From: Myxococcales bacterium
GTDB taxonomy: Bacteria; Myxococcota_A; Polyangia; Haliangiales; Haliangiaceae
DNA length: 64,000 nt
Assembly: GCA_016706545.1 (NCBI GenBank)
Contig: JADJJK010000029.1
Coordinates: forward strand, 30,729 to 94,728
Direction of reading: 5' to 3'
Shown: positions 35,670 through 44,915 of the stretch, piece by piece
Layout: each line of letters begins with the position of its first letter
Position numbering within the stretch: the first letter of the stretch is position 1
The notes under the pieces: model-generated
The model's input: the letters and a program-made list of their open reading frames with translations, nothing else
What the model was told of the DNA's origin: nothing
Databases searched by the model: none
Position numbers and translations under genes: made by a program

Positions 35670-38600
35670 TGCGTCGACCTCCACTGCTCTTCACCGCCGC
35701 GCTCCTGTGCGCGCTGCCTGTGGCCGCCCAGGCCGCCGCGGTCATCACCATCATCAACGCGGATGCACCAGGGGAAGGGTTCAACGACCCCACGCCGGCG
35801 ACCCCGGTGGGCGGCAACCCGGGTACCACGGTCGGTGAGCAGCGCCTGCGCATGTTCCAGTTCGCCGCTGATCGCTGGGGCGCGTTGCTCGACAGCTCGG
35901 TGGAGATCCAGATCCAGGCCAACTTCGATCCGTTGACCTGCACCGCGACCTCCGCGGTCCTCGGTTCGGCGGGCGCCTTCACCGTGTCGGCGGACTTCCC
36001 CAACGCCCCGGAGACCGGCGTCTGGTTCCCGGGCGCGCTGGCCAACAAGCTCGCCGGGGAAGACCTCGACACGGCCTCGCCGGATATCGGCGCGCGCTTC
36101 AACTCCAACCTCAACGGCAACCCGGCCTGCCTGGGCGGCGCCACCTGGTACTACGGCTTTGACAACAACGAAGGCCCCAACCAGACCGATCTGCTGCCGG
36201 TGCTGATGCACGAGTTTGGCCACGGGCTCGGCTTCCAGAGCTTCGTCAACAAGCTCACCGGGGCGCTGTTCGCCGGGCTGCCTGACCACTACCTCATCTG
36301 GATGTTCGACAACCAGACCGCCAAGCTGTGGCGCAACATGACCGACTCCGAGCGCGCGCTCTCTGGCAAGAACGGTCGCCGCGTGGTCTGGAACGGGCCC
36401 AACCTGCTGGCCGCCGCGCCGGAGTACCTCACCCCGGGCACCGCCACGCTCCTGGTCAGCGCGCCAGCCTCGCTGGCGGGCCGCTACCTCGTGGGCGAGG
36501 CCACGTTCGGCGCGCCGCTTGCCACCACGCCGCTCATCGGGGACCTCCTGTACGCGCAGGACTCCGCCGCCGGCTTCAACGGCTGCGCGCCCTACGCCGC
36601 GGGCACCTTCACCGGGCGCATCGCCCTCATCGACCGCGGCGTGTGCGGCTTCACCATCAAGGTCAAGAACGCGCAGGACGCGGGCGCGCTGGCGGTGGTC
36701 ATCGCCGACAACGCCGCCGGGACGCCGCCGCCTGCGCTGGGCGGCGCAGATCCGACGGTGACGATCCCGTCGGTGCGGGTCACCCAGGCGGTGGGCGCGT
36801 CGTTCAAGGCCGCGCTGGCCGCGGGCAGCACCACCACGGTGAACCTGCTCCGCGACCCCACGGTGCTGGCAGGCGCGGACGAGGCCAACCGGGTGATGCT
36901 CTACACGCCGGACCCGGTGGCGACCGGCTCCAACGTCTCGCACTTCGACACCAGCACGTCGCCCAACACGCTGATGGAGCCGGCGATCAACACCGACCTC
37001 ACCAGCAGCGTCGACCTGGCGTTGCCGCTGTTTCGCGACCTCGGCTGGTACCCCGACGCCGACAACGATCTCGTCCCCAACAGCGCGGACCTCTGCATCT
37101 TCGTCCCCGACCCGGCGCAGACCGACACCGACGGCGACCACGTGGGCGACGCCTGCGATGACGACGACGATGGCGATGGCGCAGCGGACGTCAACGACAA
37201 CTGCCGCCTGGCCAATAACCCCGGGCAGGAGAACCTCGACGGCGACGAGGAGGGCGACGCCTGCGACGCCGACGACGACAACGACGGCGTGACTGACCCG
37301 TCCGACAACTGCCCGCGCAGCGCCAACGCTGGCCAGACCGACCGCAACAGCGACGGCGTGGGCGACGCCTGTGATGACGAAGACAACGACGGCGTGGTCG
37401 ACGCCAACGACAACTGTCCGGACGACGCGGACGCCACCTTGGCGGACGCAGACGGCGATGGCGCCGGCAACGTCTGCGACGCCGATGACGACAACGACAG
37501 CGTGACGGACACCGCCGACAACTGCCCGCTGGTGGCCAACGCCGGCCAGGAGGACCTGGACACCGACGGCATCGGCGACGCCTGCGAAGACGACACCGAC
37601 GGCGACTCGATCCAGAACGGCAGCGACAACTGCCCGCTCATCGCCAACGCGGCCCAGGAAGACCTGGACGGCGATGGCGCCGGCGACGTGTGCGACAGCG
37701 ACGACGACGCGGACGGGATCGAGGACGTCGCCGACAACTGCGCGCGCACCGCGAACCCGGGGCAGGGCAACAGCGACGGCGACGCCGAGGGTGACGTCTG
37801 TGATGCCGATGACGACAACGACGGCGTGATGGACGTCGCCGACCTGTGCCCGCTGGTGCCGGACTCGGCGCAGACCAACACCGACGGCGACGCCGAGGGC
37901 GATGCCTGCGACGCCGACGACGACAACGACACCGTCGCCGACGGCGCCGACCTGTGCCCGCTGGTGGCAGACGCCGCGCAGACCAACACCGACGGCGACG
38001 CCGAGGGCGACGCCTGCGATGGTGACGACGACAACGACAGCGTCGCGGACGGCGCCGACAACTGCCCCCTTTCGGCCAACCCGACGCAGGGCAACAGCGA
38101 CGGCGACGCCGCCGGCGACGTCTGCGACGCCGACGACGACAACGACGGCGTGACCGACAGCGCCGACAACTGCCCGCTGGTGATGAACGCCGCGCAGGAA
38201 GACGCCGACGCCGATGGCGCCGGCGACGTCTGTGACGCCGACGACGACAACGATGGGATCCAGGACGGCGGTGATAACTGCGCCCTGATCGCCAACGCTG
38301 GCCAGGAGGACCTGGACACCGATGGCATCGGCGACGCCTGCGACGACGACACCGATGGCGACGGCGTGCTCGACCCCGCCGACAACTGCCGCCGGGCCGC
38401 CAACAGCGGACAGGAAGACCTGGACACCGATGGCGAGGGTGACACCTGCGACGTGGACGACGACGGCGACGGCGTGGCGGACACCGCGGACAACTGCGCG
38501 CGGGTGGCCAACAGCTCGCAGACCAACACCGACGCGGACGCCAACGGCGGCGACGCCTGTGACCCCGATGACGACAACGACGGCGTGCTCGACGCCGCCG

Positions 38601-39244
38601 ACGGGTGCCCGCTGGTCTCGGACCCGGCGCAGACCAACACCGACGGCGACACCAACGGCGGCGACGCCTGCGACCTCGATGACGACAACGACTTCATCCC
38701 CGACTCGATCGACAACTGCCGCCTGGTGGTGAACTCCGGTCAAGCGGACGCCGACGGCGACAGCGCAGGCGACCCCTGCGACACCGACGACGACAACGAC
38801 ACCATCCTCGACGTCGCCGACAACTGCCCGCTGCAGGCCAGCCCGGACCAGACGGACTCCGACGCGGACCGGCAGGGTGACATCTGCGACATCGACGACG
38901 ACGCGGACGGCGTCCTCGACACCGTGGACAACTGTCGCCTGCTGGCCAACCGCGAGCAGCTCGACACCGACGCCGATAACCAGGGTAACGCCTGCGATAT
39001 CGACGACGACAACGACAGCGTGACCGACACGCGCGACAACTGCCCGCTGGTCGGCAACGGGACGCAGGAGGACGGCGATGGCGACGGCATCGGCGACGCC
39101 TGCGACCCGGTGGACGACGACGGAGGTGGCGGCGGCTGTTGCTCGACGGGCAAGAGCTCGCCCGCGGGCTCCCTGCTGCTGGTGGCGTTGGTCGGCCTGA
39201 TGACGGTGCGGCGTCGCCGACGCGACGCGCTGAACGCGCGCTGA
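35669..39244 (+). CDS. Secreted zinc metalloprotease with PA domain, 19 thrombospondin type-3 repeats and MYXO-CTERM-like tail
   Basis: 1191 residues from ATG 35669. Signal peptide (LLFTAALLCALPVAAQA). A zincin domain with HEFGHGLGF (about 181-189) follows. A protease-associated domain (about 265-395; GKI-like GRIALIDRGVCGFTIKVKNAQDAGA) interrupts the catalytic region before the SPNTLMEPAIN segment. From about 460 to 1150 there are 19 Asp-rich repeats of about 36 residues (DTDGDGxGDxCD), each a calcium-binding type-3 thrombospondin unit. The C-terminus has a Gly-rich stretch, CC, one hydrophobic helix and RRRRR, the pattern of MYXO-CTERM/GlyGly-CTERM sorting signals cut by rhomboid-like or CAAX-like sortases. 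It is predicted to be anchored outside the cell and calcium-stiffened. Myxococcota commonly use such proteins in predation and development. Confidence 0.93.
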   Translation: MRRPPLLFTAALLCALPVAAQAAAVITIINADAPGEGFNDPTPATPVGGNPGTTVGEQRLRMFQFAADRWGALLDSSVEIQIQANFDPLTCTATSAVLGSAGAFTVSADFPNAPETGVWFPGALANKLAGEDLDTASPDIGARFNSNLNGNPACLGGATWYYGFDNNEGPNQTDLLPVLMHEFGHGLGFQSFVNKLTGALFAGLPDHYLIWMFDNQTAKLWRNMTDSERALSGKNGRRVVWNGPNLLAAAPEYLTPGTATLLVSAPASLAGRYLVGEATFGAPLATTPLIGDLLYAQDSAAGFNGCAPYAAGTFTGRIALIDRGVCGFTIKVKNAQDAGALAVVIADNAAGTPPPALGGADPTVTIPSVRVTQAVGASFKAALAAGSTTTVNLLRDPTVLAGADEANRVMLYTPDPVATGSNVSHFDTSTSPNTLMEPAINTDLTSSVDLALPLFRDLGWYPDADNDLVPNSADLCIFVPDPAQTDTDGDHVGDACDDDDDGDGAADVNDNCRLANNPGQENLDGDEEGDACDADDDNDGVTDPSDNCPRSANAGQTDRNSDGVGDACDDEDNDGVVDANDNCPDDADATLADADGDGAGNVCDADDDNDSVTDTADNCPLVANAGQEDLDTDGIGDACEDDTDGDSIQNGSDNCPLIANAAQEDLDGDGAGDVCDSDDDADGIEDVADNCARTANPGQGNSDGDAEGDVCDADDDNDGVMDVADLCPLVPDSAQTNTDGDAEGDACDADDDNDTVADGADLCPLVADAAQTNTDGDAEGDACDGDDDNDSVADGADNCPLSANPTQGNSDGDAAGDVCDADDDNDGVTDSADNCPLVMNAAQEDADADGAGDVCDADDDNDGIQDGGDNCALIANAGQEDLDTDGIGDACDDDTDGDGVLDPADNCRRAANSGQEDLDTDGEGDTCDVDDDGDGVADTADNCARVANSSQTNTDADANGGDACDPDDDNDGVLDAADGCPLVSDPAQTNTDGDTNGGDACDLDDDNDFIPDSIDNCRLVVNSGQADADGDSAGDPCDTDDDNDTILDVADNCPLQASPDQTDSDADRQGDICDIDDDADGVLDTVDNCRLLANREQLDTDADNQGNACDIDDDNDSVTDTRDNCPLVGNGTQEDGDGDGIGDACDPVDDDGGGGGCCSTGKSSPAGSLLLVALVGLMTVRRRRRDALNAR
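37080..39117 (+). repeat. Tandem TSP3 coding repeats, about 108 bp each
   Basis: Nineteen related units, each giving Asp/Gly-rich calcium loops followed by DNCPL-type turns. Adjacent units are similar enough to recombine, so copy number may vary between isolates or be wrong in short-read assemblies. Confidence 0.88.
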
Positions 39245-39252
39245 ACGCGCAG

Positions 39253-39270
39253 GCAAGGGCGCACCCTTGC
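39253..39270 (+). terminator. Hairpin 1 after the TSP3 protease
   Basis: Perfect 7-bp stem GCAAGGG / CCCTTGC, 4-nt loop, starting 9 bp after the stop codon. A second stem follows at once. Confidence 0.6.
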
Positions 39271-39276
39271 TGAACC

Positions 39277-39304
39277 GGGCCGCTCGGGATCTCCTGGGCG
39301 GCCC
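39277..39304 (+). terminator. Hairpin 2 after the TSP3 protease
   Basis: GGGCCGC / GCGGCCC stem with a 14-nt loop, then GTTGTTCGTT, a T-rich though interrupted tail. Together with hairpin 1 it probably ends the lipoprotein-protease transcript. Confidence 0.6.
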
Positions 39305-39564
39305 GTTGTTCGTTCATGACGGGACGATTCCGGACGATTCCGTTCCGACTACACCACGGCCCGCCGCGCGGCCATGGGCGGACCGGTCGCCGGAGTGCGC
39401 GCGGGTGCGCGAGGGCGCCAGAAGGCGCACAGCGGGCCAGCGCTGGACGCGCGAGGGCGCCAACGTGCCAGCGCCCTTGGCGCGAGCCTCGTGCGACCCT
39501 GCAGCATCTGCCTCCTCGAGCTTGCGCCGGGCGACATAGCGCGGTGTGATAGCAGGACCTGTAC
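39305..39564. other. Rest of the 320-bp gap before the aminotransferase gene
   Basis: No gene supported. It contains a short repeat GACGATTCCG (39321 region, two copies) and GC-rich DNA with GCGCGAGGGCGCCA-like repeats at 39405-39460. AGCAGGA lies about 10 bases before the next ATG. No promoter can be named. Confidence 0.4.
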
Positions 39565-41316
39565 ATGCTTCCAGTCAGTGACCGCCTCATCGAAACGATC
39601 CGGACTTCGATCATCGGAGATGACTACGCGCTGGATGGGCCGTACGGCCTGCGGCGCATGACCTACGCCGACTACACCGCGTCAGGCCGGTCGCTATCCT
39701 TCATCGAAGACTTCATCCGCAACGAGGTGATGCCGCTCTACGCCAACACGCACACCGAGACCTCCGGCACCGGGCGGCAGACCACCGGCTTTCGCGAGGA
39801 GGCGCGCACCATCATCCACCGCGCCGTCAGCGGCGGCGAAGATGACCTGGTGATCTTCACCGGCTCCGGCGCCACCGGCGCGATCAACAAGCTCATCGAC
39901 GTCATGAACCTGCGCATCCCCAACGATCTCGACGATCGCTATGGGTTTCGTAGCCAGATCCCGGTCGCCGAGCGGCCGGTGGTGTTCATCGGGCCGTTCG
40001 AGCACCACTCCAACGAGCTGCCATGGCGCGAGTCGATCGCCGATGTCGTCGTGATCCACGAGGACGCCGACGGCCACATCGATCTGGCGCATCTCGAGGA
40101 GGAGCTGCAGCGCTTCGCCGAGCGCAGGCTCAAGATCGGGAGCTTCTCCGCCGCCTCCAACGTCACCGGCATCGCGTCAGACACCCGCTCCATCGCCGCG
40201 CTCTTGCATCGCCACGGGGCCTACTCGTTCTGGGACTTCGCGGCCGCGGGGCCGTACGTGGACCTGGAGATGAACGTGTGCCCCAGCAAGTCCATGGAGC
40301 CAGGTTGCTACAAGGACGCGATGTTCATCTCGCCGCACAAGTTCATCGGCGGGCCCGGCACCCCGGGCGTGCTGGTGGCCAAGCGCCACCTGTTTCGCAA
40401 CACCGTCCCGGCGAGCCCCGGCGGCGGCACGGTGGCGTACGTCAACACCGAGGAGCATCGCTACCTCGATGACCCGGTCCACCGCGAAGAGGGCGGCACG
40501 CCCGCGATCATCGAGTCCATTCGCGCCGGCCTGGTGTTCCAGCTCAAGGAAGCAGTCGGCGCCAACACCATCCGAGATCTCGAGGAGGTGTTCATTCGCC
40601 GCGCCATCGCGTCGTGGCAGAGCAACCCCAACCTGGTGGTCCTGGGCAACAAGGACGCGTGGCGGCTGTCCATCGTGTCGTTCGTGGTCAAGCATCGGCG
40701 CTCCTACCTGCACCACAACTTCGTGGTGGCCCTGCTCAACGATCTGTTCGGGATCCAGGCGCGCGGCGGATGTTCTTGCGCCGGGCCGTATGGACACCGC
40801 TTGCTCGGCATCGATCTGAACACCAGCAAGGAGTTCGAGCGCGAGATCGTCCGCGGCTGCGAGGGCATCAAGCCCGGCTGGGTGCGGGTCAACTTCAACT
40901 ACTTCCTGTCCGAGATCCAGTTCCAGTTCCTGCTGGATGCCATTCACCTGGTGGCGCTCGATGGCTGGCGCCTGTTGCCCCACTACGAGTTCAACCCCGA
41001 CACGGGGATCTGGCGCAACCGCCGGGGCGGCGGCAGCCCCGTCTTGCGGCTGGAGAACATCTCGTATCAGGCCGGCAAGCTCGAGTATCGCTCGCGCCAC
41101 GCCAGCGAGCCGGAGTGGGCGCTCCCCGGGTACATCGAGGAGGCCCGCCGGGTCATCGCCGCCACCGCGAGCGAGTACCCGGAGATGGAGCCGCCGTCCG
41201 CGGCGCCGCTCAACGCGGACTTCGAAGAGCTGCGCTGGTTCCCGCTGCCATCCGAGGTGCTGTCGGAGCTGCGCGGCGTGGACTCCTCTGGCCCCGTGCA
41301 GCGGCTGCGACCCTGA
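39565..41316 (+). CDS. Class V aminotransferase / cysteine-desulfurase-like PLP enzyme
   Basis: 583 residues from ATG 39565. PLP-binding lysine in ISPHKFIGG (K259). Other fold-type I marks: FTGSGATGAINKLI (phosphate loop), ASNVTGI, WDFAAAGP (Asp that holds the pyridine). GGCSCAGPYGH (about 408) places Cys residues near where NifS/SufS enzymes carry the sulfur-accepting cysteine, so a desulfurase or selenocysteine-lyase role is possible. It is about 170 residues longer than SufS, with a C-terminal extension (from about 470) of unknown role. No suf or isc genes are nearby. The family call is sure; the substrate is not. Confidence 0.87.
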   Translation: MLPVSDRLIETIRTSIIGDDYALDGPYGLRRMTYADYTASGRSLSFIEDFIRNEVMPLYANTHTETSGTGRQTTGFREEARTIIHRAVSGGEDDLVIFTGSGATGAINKLIDVMNLRIPNDLDDRYGFRSQIPVAERPVVFIGPFEHHSNELPWRESIADVVVIHEDADGHIDLAHLEEELQRFAERRLKIGSFSAASNVTGIASDTRSIAALLHRHGAYSFWDFAAAGPYVDLEMNVCPSKSMEPGCYKDAMFISPHKFIGGPGTPGVLVAKRHLFRNTVPASPGGGTVAYVNTEEHRYLDDPVHREEGGTPAIIESIRAGLVFQLKEAVGANTIRDLEEVFIRRAIASWQSNPNLVVLGNKDAWRLSIVSFVVKHRRSYLHHNFVVALLNDLFGIQARGGCSCAGPYGHRLLGIDLNTSKEFEREIVRGCEGIKPGWVRVNFNYFLSEIQFQFLLDAIHLVALDGWRLLPHYEFNPDTGIWRNRRGGGSPVLRLENISYQAGKLEYRSRHASEPEWALPGYIEEARRVIAATASEYPEMEPPSAAPLNADFEELRWFPLPSEVLSELRGVDSSGPVQRLRP

Positions 41317-41387
41317 AGCGGCCCGCAAGGGCTCCGTGGGCTCCATGCGGCTCCATGGAGCCCATGCCACGCGCGGCGCCGCGGCGC

Positions 41388-41888
41388 TCACCCGCCGCTA
41401 CGCGGCGCCACGTCGCTCCACGCGAAGCGCCAGCGCACGCGAAACCCGGCGCGGCCGTCGGCCTGCCCGCCGTCCTGCCCGTCGAGCCGCACCGCCTCCG
41501 CCTTGCCCAGCGCGCCGAAGTCTGCGCGCCCGGTCAGCAGCGCGCCCAGGCCCGAGAGGATCGGCTCGTGACCGACCAGCGCGACCGAGCTCGCCTTGCC
41601 GGCGAGGAGGCGCTGCACCAGCGGACGCACATCGCCGCCGGGGCTCAGCGCTGGCTCGGCCAGCACCGGGCCCTGTCCGCCCACGGTCGCCAGCACGAGC
41701 TCCGCGGTCTGCACCGCGCGCACGAGCGGGCTGGTCCACACCTCCGACGGCGTGCAGTCGTGCCAGCGCAGCCGCTCGCCGAGCGCGCGCGCCTGCACCC
41801 GGCCCTGCTCCGTCAGGTGACGATGCGGATCGCGCAGCTCCAGCGTCTCATCGATGGCCTCCGCGTGGCGGATCAGGAACACCAGCAC
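41388..41888 (-). CDS. sixA: SixA-type phosphohistidine phosphatase
   Basis: 166 residues from GTG 41888. Histidine-phosphatase superfamily: RHAEA at residues 7-11 supplies the catalytic His, TSPLVRAVQTAEL (about 52) the second Arg, and VGHEP (about 105) the second His. Length matches SixA (about 160), which removes phosphate from the histidine of HPt domains or of PTS proteins. No partner kinase is nearby. It is convergent with the aminotransferase gene. Confidence 0.92.
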   Translation of the reverse strand: MLVFLIRHAEAIDETLELRDPHRHLTEQGRVQARALGERLRWHDCTPSEVWTSPLVRAVQTAELVLATVGGQGPVLAEPALSPGGDVRPLVQRLLAGKASSVALVGHEPILSGLGALLTGRADFGALGKAEAVRLDGQDGGQADGRAGFRVRWRFAWSDVAPRSGG

Positions 41889-41945
41889 CGGCCAAGCGTC
41901 GCGACAGTCAGCGCCGTTGTCAACTCCCGGCAGATGTCCAAGGGG

Positions 41946-42018
41946 AGCGAGCCTGAGCGTGCCTGACCGAGCCCGAGCGAGCCTGACCGTGCCTGACCGA
42001 GCCTGACTGGGCCTGACG
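41946..42018. repeat. Tandem array of GCCTGACCGA-type units between potC and sixA
   Basis: Seven or so degenerate 8-10-bp units (GAGCCTGACCGTGCCTGACC). It lies just past the potC stop codon on the minus strand and upstream of sixA. Non-coding, no matching hairpin. Confidence 0.8.
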
Positions 42019-42038
42019 AGCCGGGTGGCCCGCCGGCC

Positions 42039-42884
42039 TCACTTGCCGCTGCCGCCGATGTCGTGGCTCGACCGGGTCAGCCACCACGCCGCCAGGATGG
42101 GCAAGGTGCTCGCCGCCATCACCAGGATGGCCACCACGTTGGTGATCGGCACATCGCGCGGGCGACCGAGCTGGTTGAGCAGCCAGATGGGCAAGGTGCG
42201 CTCGTGCCCGGCCGTGAAGGTGGTGACGATGATCTCGTCGAACGACAGCCCGAACGCCAGGATGGCGCCAGCCAGGAGCGCGGTGCCGAGCTGCGGCAAC
42301 ACCACGGTGCGAAACGCCGCGAAGTGATCCGCCCCCAGATCCATCGCCGCCTCCACCAGGCTCGGCGGCAGGCGGCGCAGCCGCGCCACCACGTTGTTGT
42401 ACGCGACGACGATGCAGAACGTGGTGTGGCCAAGCGCGATGGTCCAGAAGCCCGGCGTGATCTCGCCGAGCCGAAACGCGGCGTGCAGCGCGATGCCGGT
42501 GATGATGCCGGGCAGCGCGATGGGCAGGATGAAGCCCATGGCGATGAGATCCTTGCCGCGAAAGGTGCGGTGCGACAGCGCCAGCGCCGCCAGCGTGCCC
42601 AGCACCACCGCGGAGATCGTGGCCATCAACGCCACCTTGCCGGACAGCGCGACCGCGCTCCAGATGTCGCTGCGCCCCAGCGCCTCGCCAAACCAGCGCA
42701 GGGTCAGGCCCGGAGGCGGGAAACCAAACGCGCTCTCCTCGGTGGAGAAGGCATAGAGCGCCACCAGCGCGATGGGCACGTGCAGAAACAACAGGCCCGC
42801 CCAGGCGGCGAGGCGCAGCGGCCAGGGCGCGCGCGGGCCGTGGCGAGTCGAGCGCGGCTTGCCGGCCTTGGCGCTAGAGCGCAT
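42039..42884 (-). CDS. potC: Polyamine ABC transporter permease PotC
   Basis: 281 residues from ATG 42884, which overlaps the end of potB by 11 bp. Six membrane helices with the permease EAA motif (EAAMDLGADHFAAFRTVVLPQL, about 185-205) that contacts PotA. It has PotC features such as FGFPPPGLTLRWFGEAL near the N-terminus and LSFDEIIVTTFTAG. It is the second channel subunit of the spermidine/putrescine importer. Last gene of potDABC. Confidence 0.93.
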   Translation of the reverse strand: MRSSAKAGKPRSTRHGPRAPWPLRLAAWAGLLFLHVPIALVALYAFSTEESAFGFPPPGLTLRWFGEALGRSDIWSAVALSGKVALMATISAVVLGTLAALALSHRTFRGKDLIAMGFILPIALPGIITGIALHAAFRLGEITPGFWTIALGHTTFCIVVAYNNVVARLRRLPPSLVEAAMDLGADHFAAFRTVVLPQLGTALLAGAILAFGLSFDEIIVTTFTAGHERTLPIWLLNQLGRPRDVPITNVVAILVMAASTLPILAAWWLTRSSHDIGGSGK

Positions 42885-43833
42885 CAAACGCCCCCAGCCG
42901 ACGAGCCAGCGCGAGGTAGCCGCCGATGATCACGATGGGCACCACGGTGAACGCCGCGGCCATCGGCAGGTTGCCCACCGAGCCTTGCTGCGTGTTGACC
43001 ATGGTGCCGATGAAGTAGCCCGGCGGCCCCACGAGCTGGGGGATGATGTAGTCGCCCAGGGTCAGCGAGAACGTGAAGATCGATCCGGCGACCACCCCCG
43101 GGAAGGTCAACGGCAAGATGACGGTGCGGAAGGTCTGCCACGGCCGCGCGCCGAGATCCGCCGAGGCCTGGAGCAAGCTCTCGGGCACGCGCTCGATGGC
43201 CGCGTAGATCGGCAGGATCATGAACGGCAACCAGACGTAGGTGAAGACCAGGAAGCGCCCCAGGTTGGAGGTGGACAGCGAGCTGCCGCCGACCACGGGC
43301 AACGCCAGCACGCCGTCGAGCACCTCGCGCAGCCCCAGCAGGTTGACCACCCAGTACACCACCCCGCCCTGCGCCAGGATCACCGTCCAGGCGTAGGCCT
43401 TGACGATGTAGCTCGCCCACATGGGCAGCATCACCGAGGCGTACAAGACGCCCTTGACCGCGCCGCGGGTGTAGCGCGCGATGTAGTACGCCACCGGGAA
43501 GCCGATCAGCGCGCTGCCCACGGTCACCGCCGCGGCCATGGCGACCGTGCGCACGATGATGTCGAGGTTGACGCCGTGAAAGAGCGCCCGGTAGTTGGCC
43601 AACGTCAGCTCTGGCGTCACCACCATGCTGAAGTCATCAAAGCTGTACGCGCTCTGCCACAGCATCGCCAGGAGCGAGCCCAGGTACACGACGCCCAGCC
43701 ACAGCATCGGCGGCGTCAACAGCAGCCAGAGCGCGAGCAAGCGACGGCGAAACAGCACGGTGGAGATCCGCCGCAGCGCGCCGCGCGGCGCCGCTCCTCG
43801 TTGGTGAGCGGGCTGGGCGTCCTCGGTCGTCAC
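42874..43833 (-). CDS. potB: Polyamine ABC transporter permease PotB
   Basis: 319 residues from GTG 43833. GTG overlaps the potA TGA by 4 bp (GTGA), a translational-coupling junction; the longer reading to 43869 lies inside potA and is rejected. Six membrane helices, EAA-type motif QASADLGARPWQTFRTVILPL (about 205). PotB signatures include WASYIVKAYAWTVIL and SLTLGDYIIPQLVGPP. It forms the channel with PotC. Confidence 0.93.
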   Translation of the reverse strand: MTTEDAQPAHQRGAAPRGALRRISTVLFRRRLLALWLLLTPPMLWLGVVYLGSLLAMLWQSAYSFDDFSMVVTPELTLANYRALFHGVNLDIIVRTVAMAAAVTVGSALIGFPVAYYIARYTRGAVKGVLYASVMLPMWASYIVKAYAWTVILAQGGVVYWVVNLLGLREVLDGVLALPVVGGSSLSTSNLGRFLVFTYVWLPFMILPIYAAIERVPESLLQASADLGARPWQTFRTVILPLTFPGVVAGSIFTFSLTLGDYIIPQLVGPPGYFIGTMVNTQQGSVGNLPMAAAFTVVPIVIIGGYLALARRLGAFDAL

Positions 43834-44840
43834 GTCGCCTGGACCTCGACCATGTGCTCCTTGGCCCAAGACACCTGCACCGACTCCCCAAGCTTGGGCT
43901 GTGCGCCGACGGCCGCACGCTCGCTGGCCACGCTGACCATGAAGGCCGCGCCCGCGGCGTCCACCGCGATCCGGCTCACCGGGCCATGAAACTGGACCTC
44001 CTTCACGACCCCGGTGACCGACAGGTCGTCATCGACGGGCCCGCCCAGCCGCAGGTGCTCAGGGCGGATCGCGATGGGCTGCGGGCGGCCGGTGAAGCGC
44101 TGGGCCACCTCGCCCTCGAAGATGTTGGCGGTGCCCACGAAGCTCGCGACGAACACCGTGCGCGGCCGCTCGTAGAGCGCGCGTGGGCTGTCCACCTGCT
44201 CGATGCGCCCCTTGTTGAAGACGGCCACCCGGTCCGACATGGACAGCGCCTCGCCCTGGTCATGCGTGACGTAGACGAAGGTGATGCCGAGCTTGCGCTG
44301 CAGGCTCTTGAGCTCGCTCTGCATCTGCTCGCGCAGCTTCAGATCGAGCGCACCCAGCGGCTCATCGAGCAAGAGCACGCGCGGCTGGTTGACCAGCGCG
44401 CGCGCCAGCGCCACCCGCTGCCGCTGGCCGCCCGAGAGCTGGCTGGGCCGCCTGCCGCCCATGTCCGCGAGCGCGACCTGCTCCAGCGCGGCCTGGGCCT
44501 GGCGAGCGCGCGCCGCGCGCTCCACGCCCTTCATGCGCAGGCCATACGCCACGTTGTCGAGCACCGACAGGTGCGGGAACAGCGCGTAGTCCTGAAACAC
44601 CGTGTTCACATCACGGTCATAGGGCGGCACGCTCGAGGCGTCCCGGCCGTGCAAGAGCAGCTTGCCAGCGGTGGGGAAGTCAAACCCGGCGATGAGCCGA
44701 AGGCACGTGGTCTTGCCCGAACCCGAAGGCCCCAGCATGGAGAAGAACTCGCCGTCCTCGATCGACAGCGAGATCCCAGCCACCGCGTCCACGCTCCCAA
44801 AGCTCCGGCTGACGTTCACAAGCTCGATGGCGACGCTCAT
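43830..44840 (-). CDS. potA: Polyamine ABC transporter ATP-binding protein PotA
   Basis: 336 residues from ATG 44840 with GAGGGG before it; a GTG 21 bp upstream is unlikely. Walker A GPSGSGKT (about 38), Q-loop VFQDYALFPHL, ABC signature LSGGQRQRVALARAL (about 137), Walker B LLLDEPLGALD (about 160) and H-loop VTHDQGEA. The C-terminal ~100 residues are the TOBE/OB regulatory domain (PIAIRPEHLRL) typical of PotA, which drives uptake and is inhibited by spermidine in E. coli. The gene is separated from potD by 189 bp holding a hairpin and a repeat. Confidence 0.95.
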   Translation of the reverse strand: MSVAIELVNVSRSFGSVDAVAGISLSIEDGEFFSMLGPSGSGKTTCLRLIAGFDFPTAGKLLLHGRDASSVPPYDRDVNTVFQDYALFPHLSVLDNVAYGLRMKGVERAARARQAQAALEQVALADMGGRRPSQLSGGQRQRVALARALVNQPRVLLLDEPLGALDLKLREQMQSELKSLQRKLGITFVYVTHDQGEALSMSDRVAVFNKGRIEQVDSPRALYERPRTVFVASFVGTANIFEGEVAQRFTGRPQPIAIRPEHLRLGGPVDDDLSVTGVVKEVQFHGPVSRIAVDAAGAAFMVSVASERAAVGAQPKLGESVQVSWAKEHMVEVQAT

Positions 44841-44915
44841 GACTTGCCCCTCGACCTCCACGTACCGAGAGATCGTGATCTCACTAGCCCAAACAGCTCA
44901 TGCCCTGTGGGACTC

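Noticed and set aside
37080..39117. Regular ~108-bp repeats as a CRISPR or satellite array
   Set aside because: They are coding TSP3 domains with conserved Asp/Cys positions and no spacer structure.
35237..39256. 1339-codon minus-strand frame over the TSP3 protease
   Set aside because: The repetitive Val/Gly-rich protein is the antisense image of Asp-rich repeats; the plus strand has the signal peptide, HEFGH and CTERM tail.
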